From NCBI GenBank assembly GCA_013042495.1, contig JABDQB010000047.1, positions 1 through 8,894 of the forward strand: a DNA stretch of 8,894 nt. Direction: 5' to 3'. Of the stretch, positions 1 to 4,967 are shown in pieces. The translations under genes were made by a program, and so were the position numbers. The notes under the pieces were generated by a model. The model made no database searches, was not told where the DNA came from, and was given only the letters and a program-made list of their open reading frames with translations. This DNA comes from Gemmatimonadota bacterium. Its GTDB lineage: Bacteria > Gemmatimonadota > Gemmatimonadetes > Palauibacterales > Palauibacteraceae. Position 1 is the first letter of the stretch, and each line of letters begins with the position of its first letter.

Positions 1-2
1 AG

Positions 3-389
3 GGGCATATGGACGTTCGCCAGGCCTGGGCGGAAGCGCTCGAGGCGGCGAAGGGATCGGCGCCGGGCGGCCGATTAGTGGGCCTGCGGGGGGCTACCGT
101 CGCCGGTTTCGCGGACGGGCAATTAGCCCTCGAGATCCCGGCCGGGTTGGCTGGGGACCTGGAGAAGTTCCTCGCAGACGCGGGGCGCTCGGCGGCGCTT
201 CGGAGGGAACTCGGGGCGCGGCTGGGAATCGATCCGGCGTCCCTGGGCTTTCGGGTGGGCGACGGCGGGGTGCCTCACCGAATCACGGCTGAGTCTGCCA
301 GAGACCTGAAACTGCAGCGTCTCGTGGAGACGGACCCCCGGCTCCGCGAGGCGGTAGAAGTACTGGACCTCAAACTGACCGAGGAGTGA
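3..389 (+). CDS. dnaX: DNA polymerase III subunit gamma/tau, C-terminal fragment (5' partial)
   Basis: The reading frame is open to the left edge of the window, so this is the tail of a longer gene; the ATG at base 9 is probably internal. DnaX is the clamp-loader ATPase of the replicative polymerase, but its AAA+ domain lies off-window and only about 127 C-terminal residues are seen. The visible part has low complexity at first, then a short alpha/beta region of the sort found at gamma/tau C-termini, ending in the motif DPRLREAVEVLDLKL, which is typical of the last residues of many DnaX proteins. The strongest support is context: it sits 6 bases upstream of ebfC, which is followed by recR, the classic dnaX-ebfC-recR order. 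Whether a frameshift-derived gamma form exists cannot be judged from this fragment. Identity rests on the tail motif plus synteny, so it is likely rather than certain. Confidence 0.7.
   Translation, partial: GHMDVRQAWAEALEAAKGSAPGGRLVGLRGATVAGFADGQLALEIPAGLAGDLEKFLADAGRSAALRRELGARLGIDPASLGFRVGDGGVPHRITAESARDLKLQRLVETDPRLREAVEVLDLKLTEE
381..386 (+). promoter_or_regulatory. Ribosome binding site deciding the ebfC TTG start
   Basis: GAGGAG lies inside the last two sense codons of dnaX. It is 9 bases before the TTG at 396 but 18 bases before the ATG at 405, so spacing favours the TTG start for the next gene. Confidence 0.5.
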
Positions 390-395
390 CGGATC

Positions 396-731
396 TTGGA
401 AGACATGAATCAGTTGCAGCAATTGATGCAGCTCGGGCAGCAGATGCAGTCCCGGCTGGCCGAGATTCAGGAGAGACTGGAAAAGGAGACGTTCTCGGCG
501 TCGGCCGGGGGGGGGCTTGTCGAGGCGACGGCTGACGGGAAGGGCGCAGTCCGATCGCTTCGCATAGACCCGTCCGCGGTGGATCCCGACGACCTCGAGA
601 TGCTCGAGGACCTGATCCTGGCGGCGATCTCGCAGGCCCAGGGTAAGGCTCGCGAACAGCTCGAAGCCGAAATGCGGCAAGCCTCGGGAGGGATGCCGTT
701 GCCTGATCTGGGCTCGTTGCTGGGCGGCTAG
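396..731 (+). CDS. ebfC: YbaB/EbfC family nucleoid-associated protein
   Basis: This is a small DNA-binding protein of the YbaB/EbfC family, which forms tweezer-like dimers, coats the nucleoid and is often linked to RecR-dependent repair. The 111-residue length matches the family (about 100-110). The N-terminal third (residues 4-35) is a Gln/Leu/Met-rich helix. The centre reads SASAGGGLVEATADGKG, matching the family's beta core with its VxVxxxGxG-like pattern, followed by RSLRIDPSAVDPDDLEMLEDL. The C-terminus ends in a Gly/Met-rich tail, as usual. A TTG start is chosen because a GAGGAG ribosome site is correctly spaced for it; the in-frame ATG at 405 would cost only three residues. Its stop codon directly abuts the recR start, suggesting translational coupling. 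A run of nine G's encodes the three consecutive glycines. Confidence 0.92.
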   Translation: MEDMNQLQQLMQLGQQMQSRLAEIQERLEKETFSASAGGGLVEATADGKGAVRSLRIDPSAVDPDDLEMLEDLILAAISQAQGKAREQLEAEMRQASGGMPLPDLGSLLGG

Positions 732-1319
732 GTGTCGGCGATCGAGGCGCTGATTGGCGAATTCGGACGCCTGCCCGGGATCGGTCGCAAGACGGCGCAG
801 CGACTGACCTACCACCTGCTCAAGGGCCGGCCGGATGATTCCCGTCGGCTATCGGCGGCTATCGACCGGGTCCTGGCTGAGGTGAGACCGTGCGGGGAGT
901 GCGGAAACCTCAGTAGCGAGGCGCCCTGCGAATACTGTCGCAATTCGAGGCGCGAAGCGGCGCTGATCTGCGTGGTAGAGGAGGCCTCTGACATCGCAGC
1001 TATCGAGGCATCGGGCAGATTTCGGGGCAGGTACCATGTGTTGGGTGGGCGCCTGTCTCCCCTCGATGGAGTTGGGCCGGATGAGCTGAACGTTGCGCGG
1101 CTCCTGGAACGACTCGACGATGGAATCACGGAAATGATCATCGCGACGAATCCGAGTGTTGAGGGGGAGGCGACGGCTGCCTACCTGCACCGCGCGGCGT
1201 CGCGGTTCCCCGGCCTTCGCGTTACGCGTCTGGCACGGGGTCTGCCGGTAGGTGGAGACCTGGAGTATGCGGACGGAGTGACCATAGCGGAGGCGTTCAG
1301 CGGACGCCGGGAGATGTAG
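732..1319 (+). CDS. recR: Recombination mediator protein RecR
   Basis: RecR works with RecO (and RecF) to load RecA onto SSB-coated single-stranded DNA during gap repair. The 195-residue length is close to the usual 198-200. In order: a helix-hairpin-helix near residues 10-30 (LPGIGRKTAQRL), a four-cysteine zinc finger with Cys54, Cys57, Cys66 and Cys69, a Toprim domain from about residue 78 (ICVVEEASDI, then YHVLGGRLSPLDGVGP at 101-116 and ATNPSVEGEATAAYL at 138-152), and the conserved C-terminal TRLARGLPVGGDLEYAD stretch. The GTG start directly follows the ebfC stop and gives the family's usual N-terminus; only a weak G-rich ribosome site is visible, so it may depend on coupling to ebfC. 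All expected motifs are intact. Confidence 0.97.
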   Translation: MSAIEALIGEFGRLPGIGRKTAQRLTYHLLKGRPDDSRRLSAAIDRVLAEVRPCGECGNLSSEAPCEYCRNSRREAALICVVEEASDIAAIEASGRFRGRYHVLGGRLSPLDGVGPDELNVARLLERLDDGITEMIIATNPSVEGEATAAYLHRAASRFPGLRVTRLARGLPVGGDLEYADGVTIAEAFSGRREM

Positions 1320-1661
1320 ATGTCGGACAAGGTGATTGTGGTGCGGGAGGAGTCCGCGGCCTGGAAGGCACTGAAGGTAGCGGCGCTGGGCCTGTTGGGG
1401 CTGGCGGCGGTCGGAGGAGCCGGCGTGCTCCTCGCGCGGGATCAGATGGCGCGTCATCAGAGCGAGTTGTTCAGTCCCCATCCTCTGCGTCGCCTGGCGG
1501 CGCTCGGCTACCTGCGCGCTCATCCCGACGTGGACAACGTCCTGTTGCTGCGTGACTACGTGGCGTGGGAGGAGCGGCCGATGCTCCGCAAGCGGGCGAC
1601 GGCGATCGTGGCGGGCATGGAGGAGTACCTGGCGGCCGAGGAGAGCATCGAGAGGGCCTGA
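1320..1661 (+). CDS. Small membrane-anchored protein with HEAT-like helical tail, unknown function
   Basis: I do not recognise a named family. The 113-residue product has a short N-terminus (residues 1-15), one hydrophobic Ala/Leu/Gly-rich segment at about 17-39 that should cross or anchor in the inner membrane, and a soluble C-terminal part rich in Arg, Leu, Ala and Glu. That part looks helical: P-L-R-R-L-A at 55-60 is echoed by M-L-R-K-R-A at 88-93, a period of 33 residues, which resembles HEAT-type repeats. With positive residues after the segment (Arg40, Arg45), the C-terminal part may be cytoplasmic, which is an inference. The ATG directly follows the recR stop with GGGAG 6 bases upstream, and the gene ends 4 bases before the mglA-like start. 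Sitting where some genomes carry an MglB partner, it could act with the GTPase, but nothing in the sequence proves it. Confidence 0.8.
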   Translation: MSDKVIVVREESAAWKALKVAALGLLGLAAVGGAGVLLARDQMARHQSELFSPHPLRRLAALGYLRAHPDVDNVLLLRDYVAWEERPMLRKRATAIVAGMEEYLAAEESIERA

Positions 1662-1665
1662 CCGT

Positions 1666-2250
1666 ATGCCAACGACCCACCCCACGTCCGGCGAACTGGG
1701 CTGCAAAGTCGTGTACTACGGCCCAGCTGCGAGTGGAAAGACCACCAACCTGAAGCACGTCTACGGGCGCCTCGACCCGGCTGCCAGGGGTACGCTCATC
1801 GCGCCGACCGATGGGCCCGAGCGCACGCTGTTCTTCGACTTTCTCCCCGTGGACATGGGGATCATTCAGGGCGTGCACACGCGGTTTCACCTGTACACCG
1901 TGCCAGGTCAGGCGCCGCACAGGGAGAGCCGTCGCCTGGTCCTTCGTGGCGTGGACGGTGTGGTCTTCGTGGCGGACAGCCATCCCCAGCGGATGGCAGC
2001 CAATCGGGAGTCGATTTCCGATCTGGAGTCCAACCTCGCGGACGCGGGTCTTTCGATTTCCGACGTGCCGATGGTCATCCAGTACAACAAACGAGACCTG
2101 GAGGGCGCGACGCCGATCGACGAACTCGAGGCCGAACTCAATCGGTCCGAGCGGATGTTCTTCGAAGCCGTGGCGATAGACGGAACCGGTGTCCTCGAAT
2201 CCCTCACCGCAATCTCGAGACAGGTCATCAAGGCGCTCAACCGTGCGTGA
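1666..2250 (+). CDS. mglA: MglA-like small Ras-family GTPase (cell polarity/motility type)
   Basis: This is a 194-residue GTPase of the bacterial MglA branch of the Ras superfamily, whose members set cell polarity and drive gliding or type IV pilus motility at the leading pole. Visible motifs: P-loop GPAASGKT at residues 19-26; the MglA-specific stretch RTLFFDFLP at 53-61 with the catalytic 'finger' Arg53; G3 as YTVPGQ at 77-82, with Thr78 replacing the usual Asp and Gln82, both family hallmarks; G4 NKRD at 141-144; and EAVAIDGTGV at 167-176 for G5. The ATG at 1666 is chosen over an upstream in-frame ATG (1552), because it starts the conserved core and has GAGAGGG 9 bases before it. Residue 21, a Gly in Myxococcus and Thermus MglA, is Ala here. 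The usual GAP partner MglB (Roadblock) is not in the window. Confidence 0.93.
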   Translation: MPTTHPTSGELGCKVVYYGPAASGKTTNLKHVYGRLDPAARGTLIAPTDGPERTLFFDFLPVDMGIIQGVHTRFHLYTVPGQAPHRESRRLVLRGVDGVVFVADSHPQRMAANRESISDLESNLADAGLSISDVPMVIQYNKRDLEGATPIDELEAELNRSERMFFEAVAIDGTGVLESLTAISRQVIKALNRA

Positions 2251-2899
2251 CCGCGTGCCAAACGACGTAAACCTCCCCAATGCCATCACGACCCTGAGGG
2301 TCCTGTTGGCCCCCGTGGTCACCGTGCTCTTGTTCGAGTCCAGCGCTTCCGTGCGATTGATCGCATTCGGCGTCTTCCTGATCGCCGCCCTGTCGGACCT
2401 CGTGGACGGAGCACTCGCGCGCCGGCGCGGGGAGATCACCGACTTCGGGAAGCTGGTCGATCCGCTTGCCGACAAGCTGCTCCTCGTCGCCACGGTGATC
2501 CCGTTCTACCTGCTCACGCTGCGTGTTCCCGCCTTGGGTGAGCTGCCGCTGTTCGGTGGCATCGGCCTCTGGGTCCTGGCGGTGTTCTTCGGCAGGGAGT
2601 TGCTGATCACCTGGCTGCGCACCGCCGCCGCCAGGCGCGGCGTCATAGTGCCCGCCACCACGTTGGGGAAGCGGAAAGCTCTCGCGCAGAACGTCTTCAT
2701 CGGTTCAATGATCCTATGGCTCGCGTACCGAACGGCGGTCCTGGAAGAAGGTTGGACCGGACCCTTCAATGACTTCTGGGCCGGTCTTCACGGCTGGTTT
2801 ACGTCAATCAGTCTGATCCTGGCGCTGGCCCTGACGGTCGTATCGCTGGTCGTCTACGTCGCCGCCTTCAGCCGCGTTCTGGGGGGGAACGGCGATTGA
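2243..2899 (+). CDS. pgsA: CDP-diacylglycerol--glycerol-3-phosphate 3-phosphatidyltransferase
   Basis: This integral membrane enzyme makes phosphatidylglycerol phosphate from CDP-diacylglycerol and glycerol-3-phosphate, the committed step to phosphatidylglycerol and cardiolipin. The complete CDP-alcohol phosphatidyltransferase signature is present: Asp52, Asp55, Gly56, Ala59, Arg60, then eight residues, Gly69, Asp73 and Asp77. The N-terminus NLPNAITTLRVLLAP is typical of PgsA rather than phosphatidylserine synthase. About six hydrophobic segments are seen (roughly 14-31, 36-50, 79-95, 104-124, 149-165, 187-209). The GTG at 2243 overlaps the GTPase gene by 8 bases and has AAGG 9 bases upstream; GTG 2255 is a possible alternative, four residues shorter. 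At 218 residues it is slightly longer than E. coli PgsA (182), the excess lying in the loop around 166-186. The longer in-frame extension from 2189 is an overlap artefact. Confidence 0.93.
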   Translation: MRDRVPNDVNLPNAITTLRVLLAPVVTVLLFESSASVRLIAFGVFLIAALSDLVDGALARRRGEITDFGKLVDPLADKLLLVATVIPFYLLTLRVPALGELPLFGGIGLWVLAVFFGRELLITWLRTAAARRGVIVPATTLGKRKALAQNVFIGSMILWLAYRTAVLEEGWTGPFNDFWAGLHGWFTSISLILALALTVVSLVVYVAAFSRVLGGNGD

Positions 2900-3405
2900 C
2901 CCCTGGGAATCCAGGCGGCCGGGACCGGGCTCAACAGGAGTCGGCGGTTGCGGTGGTGCGGATGCTTCGATCTGCCGGCGAAACGGTTGCCGTGGCTGAG
3001 AGTTGTACCGGCGGATGGTTGGGCCGGGACATCACGTCAGTTCCAGGGGCCTCAGAGGTCTTCTGGGGAGGCGTCATCGCGTATGACAACCTGGCCAAGC
3101 TGAATCTGCTCGCGGTTTCACCGGCGACACTGACGGTTCACGGCGCGGTATCCGAAACGACGGCCGCCGAGATGGCGACCGGTGTCAGAGCGATTTCCGC
3201 GGCGACCTGGGCCGTGGCGATTACCGGGCTCGCCGGGCCGTCGGGAGGGGTTCCTGACAAGCCGGTAGGTACCGTCTGCCTGGCCGTCGACGGCCCGGTA
3301 CGCAAGCGCCGCACGTACCATCTTCCCGGTGGTCGGGAAGAGGTCCGCAGGGAGGCGGTGGCCCGTGCGCTCGGCCTTCTGGTGGAGGCGTGCGAGAGCC
3401 GATGA
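2896..3405 (+). CDS. pncC: Nicotinamide-nucleotide amidohydrolase (PncC / CinA C-terminal domain protein)
   Basis: The family hydrolyses nicotinamide mononucleotide to nicotinic acid mononucleotide and ammonia, salvaging the pyridine nucleotide cycle; the reaction was shown for E. coli PncC. The 169-residue product corresponds only to the CinA C-terminal domain; the N-terminal molybdopterin-binding-like (MoCF/COG1058) domain of full-length CinA is absent, and no broken remnant lies upstream. Motifs: AESCTGG at 34-40 with the presumed catalytic Ser36, GGVIAYDNLAK at 58-68 with conserved Tyr63 and Lys68, and AITGLAGPSGG at 108-118. The TTG start overlaps the pgsA stop by four bases (TTGA) and is preceded by a run of seven G's that could act as the ribosome site. 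A later start is possible, since the conserved domain begins near residue 16. The pgsA-cinA pairing is widespread in bacteria. Confidence 0.92.
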   Translation: MTPGNPGGRDRAQQESAVAVVRMLRSAGETVAVAESCTGGWLGRDITSVPGASEVFWGGVIAYDNLAKLNLLAVSPATLTVHGAVSETTAAEMATGVRAISAATWAVAITGLAGPSGGVPDKPVGTVCLAVDGPVRKRRTYHLPGGREEVRREAVARALGLLVEACESR

Positions 3406-4271
3406 CGGGCGGAAGGACGGGAACGCTCGAGGTGTCAGGGGGCGCCCGCCTCTTCTTCCGAAGCCGCGGAGTCGAGAACCCGCGGGGCCGGCTCCTCGCC
3501 GTGCATGGCCTGGGCGAGCATTCAGGTCGTTTGGAGGCGCTCGCCGCCTGTGCCAACCGGGCATCCCTTCAATTCTTCGCGCTGGATCTCAGGGGGCACG
3601 GTCGGTCGCACGGACGCCGCGGGCATGCCGGCTCCTTCGACCGCCTTCTGACGGACCTCGACCGGTTCCGCCGGCGTACCGGAGATGGCGAGGCGAAGCT
3701 TCCGACGGTTCTCCTCGGACACTCGCTGGGCGGCCTGATCGTCGGCCGCTATGTGCAGGAATTCGGCTTTCCCAGCCTGGCCGGGGCCGTCCTGGTGGCA
3801 CCCTTTGTCGATCTTGCGATGCGCCCTCCTGCCTGGAAGCTGCGTCTCGGTGCGCTGGCGGATCGGTGGGTCCCAGCGCTCACGATGGACAACGGGATTC
3901 ACTCCGACCTGCTGTTTCGTACAGCCGAGGAGAAGGCGGCGCGCGACCAGGATCCACTCGTGCATCGCAGGGTCAGCGCTCGACTCTGGGGCGACATGAG
4001 GCGGCAGGCGGAGATCCTGGTGCGGCGCGCCGGTCAGAGTCGCGTGCCGGTTCTCCTGCAATTGCCAGGGGACGACCGGGTGGTAAGCGCTTCGGCGAGC
4101 CGCGATCTGGCCACGCGTCTTGGTGGGGACACGGAAGTCATCGAATACGAAGACGCCTACCACGACCTGTACCGCGACCCGGCGGCTGCGGCAGCTGCCG
4201 CCGACCTCGCGCGGTGGATCGCCAGGATCCTGGAGGATCGAGGGGGCGCGGGTGCCGGCACGGCCTTATAA
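3402..4271 (+). CDS. Alpha/beta hydrolase, monoacylglycerol lipase-like
   Basis: This 289-residue serine hydrolase belongs to the Hydrolase_4 (monoglyceride lipase/lysophospholipase) group. Visible elements: oxyanion-hole motif VHGLGEHSGR at 34-43, the LDLRGHGRSHGRRGH strand and turn at 61-75 that is very characteristic of monoacylglycerol lipases, nucleophile elbow GHSLGG at 106-111 with Ser108, catalytic Asp at 224 or 225 in PGDDRVV, and His254 in the YHDLYRD motif. No signal peptide is apparent, so it is probably cytoplasmic. The ATG at 3402 is preferred because it forms an ATGA overlap with the cinA stop; a GTG at 3390 would add four residues but leaves only one base after the GGAGG motif. 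The likely role is release of fatty acids from mono- or lysolipids, fitting loosely with nearby pgsA, but the true substrate cannot be read from sequence. Confidence 0.9.
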   Translation: MTGGRTGTLEVSGGARLFFRSRGVENPRGRLLAVHGLGEHSGRLEALAACANRASLQFFALDLRGHGRSHGRRGHAGSFDRLLTDLDRFRRRTGDGEAKLPTVLLGHSLGGLIVGRYVQEFGFPSLAGAVLVAPFVDLAMRPPAWKLRLGALADRWVPALTMDNGIHSDLLFRTAEEKAARDQDPLVHRRVSARLWGDMRRQAEILVRRAGQSRVPVLLQLPGDDRVVSASASRDLATRLGGDTEVIEYEDAYHDLYRDPAAAAAAADLARWIARILEDRGGAGAGTAL

Positions 4272-4272
4272 T
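4267..4272 (+). promoter_or_regulatory. Candidate -10 element upstream of grpE-dnaJ
   Basis: An exact TATAAT overlaps the stop codon (TAA, 4269-4271) of the hydrolase gene, at the edge of the only gap on the + strand longer than 6 bases between genes. It stands out in GC-rich DNA and lies about 48 bases before the grpE start. No good TTGACA-like -35 is seen 16-18 bases upstream (that stretch is G-rich) and no TGn extended -10, so it may be fortuitous. Confidence 0.4.
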
Positions 4273-4307
4273 ATCGGGCTGGAATGGGATGGACTGCATA
4301 GTACGAC

Positions 4308-4314
4308 AGGGAGG
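4308..4314 (+). promoter_or_regulatory. Strong ribosome binding site deciding the grpE TTG start
   Basis: AGGGAGG sits 5 bases before a TTG. It is the best Shine-Dalgarno match noted in the window and supports initiation at this rare start codon; no ATG in frame lies nearby. Confidence 0.65.
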
Positions 4315-4319
4315 CAGAC

Positions 4320-4967
4320 TTGTTAGGACGTAAGGGTGAACGGATAGACGAGACCGCGGCTGACGACGCTGTGCCGGCCGAGGGCGAAGGAGAGGCGGCT
4401 GGTCCAGGTACGGCGGAGGCCGAGGAGGCCGGGATGGCCGTCGGGGAGGAGCCGGAGAGCGCCCAGGACCTCGAGACGGAAGAGGCAGACGATCCGGCGC
4501 AGCGCCTGGTCGAGGAACTGGAGTCCGCGAATGACAGGCACCTGCGACTGGCCGCTGAATTCGAGAACTTTCGCAAGAGGACGCGGCGCGAGCAGGCCGA
4601 GTTGTCCGTCGTCGCGCAGGCTGAATTGGCCCGCCGACTCCTCCCGACCATCGACGATCTCGCGCGAGTATCATCCATTCCACCGGAGACCACGACGGTA
4701 GAGGCTCTCGACGCCGGGCTCGACCTCATTCTCCGTAATCTGCGCAAGGAGCTCGAGGACGCTGGACTGATACGGATCGAGGCTCTGGGCGAGAGGTTTG
4801 ACCCCGAGCTGCACCAGGGGTTGATGACCGCGGAGACGAGCGAACGGGAGCTCGACGATATCATCTCTCGCGTTTTCGTGGATGGCTACTTGTTTCGTGA
4901 CCGCCTCGTGCGGCCCGCGCAGGTGGAGGTGTTGACGTACTCGCCGGAAGCCCCTGAGGAATCGTGA
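4320..4967 (+). CDS. grpE: Nucleotide exchange factor GrpE (Hsp70 co-chaperone)
   Basis: GrpE drives ADP release from DnaK and resets the Hsp70 cycle in the cytoplasm. The 215-residue product has a disordered acidic N-terminus (about 1-58, mostly Glu, Ala, Asp and Gly), a long coiled-coil dimerisation helix (about 60-106, including EFENFRKRTRRE at 80-91), the four-helix-bundle region, and the C-terminal beta domain with the family signature GYLFRDRLVRPAQVEV at 189-204. Start: TTG at 4320, supported by a strong ribosome site. It is followed by dnaJ with a one-base stop/start overlap (TGATG), so the two co-chaperones are translationally coupled. dnaK is not in the window. The acidic N-terminal extension is poorly conserved in the family, so its length is not unusual. 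Confidence 0.96.
   Translation: MLGRKGERIDETAADDAVPAEGEGEAAGPGTAEAEEAGMAVGEEPESAQDLETEEADDPAQRLVEELESANDRHLRLAAEFENFRKRTRREQAELSVVAQAELARRLLPTIDDLARVSSIPPETTTVEALDAGLDLILRNLRKELEDAGLIRIEALGERFDPELHQGLMTAETSERELDDIISRVFVDGYLFRDRLVRPAQVEVLTYSPEAPEES
4956..4960 (+). promoter_or_regulatory. Ribosome binding site favouring the dnaJ ATG
   Basis: GAGGA near the end of grpE is 6 bases from the ATG at 4967 but only 3 from the in-frame GTG at 4964, so the ATG is the more likely start. Confidence 0.45.

Noticed and set aside
9..389. The ATG at 9 as the true start of a stand-alone small gene
   Set aside because: The frame stays open to the window edge and the tail plus synteny fit the end of dnaX.
1552..1665. 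N-terminal extension of the GTPase from an upstream in-frame ATG
   Set aside because: The extension is Arg/Trp-rich, lies wholly within the previous gene, and the ATG at 1666 has its own ribosome site and starts the conserved fold.
849..1706. - strand open frame (285 codons) opposite recR and the TM protein gene
   Set aside because: No recognisable domains and it covers an intact RecR frame with zinc finger and Toprim motifs.
1471..2493. Long - strand open frame (340 codons) across the unknown protein, mglA and pgsA
   Set aside because: Low-complexity Arg/Ser/Pro-rich translation with no family motifs, antisense to well-supported genes; typical of GC-rich shadow frames.
4272..4319. CIRCE element or sigma-32-type heat-shock promoter before grpE
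   Set aside because: No TTAGCACTC/GAGTGCTAA inverted repeat and no CTTGAA...CCCCAT-like match in the gap.
3329..4333. + strand open frame (334 codons) overlapping cinA and the hydrolase
   Set aside because: Arg/Gly/Pro-rich translation in another frame; the hydrolase frame has a full catalytic triad and correct start overlap.
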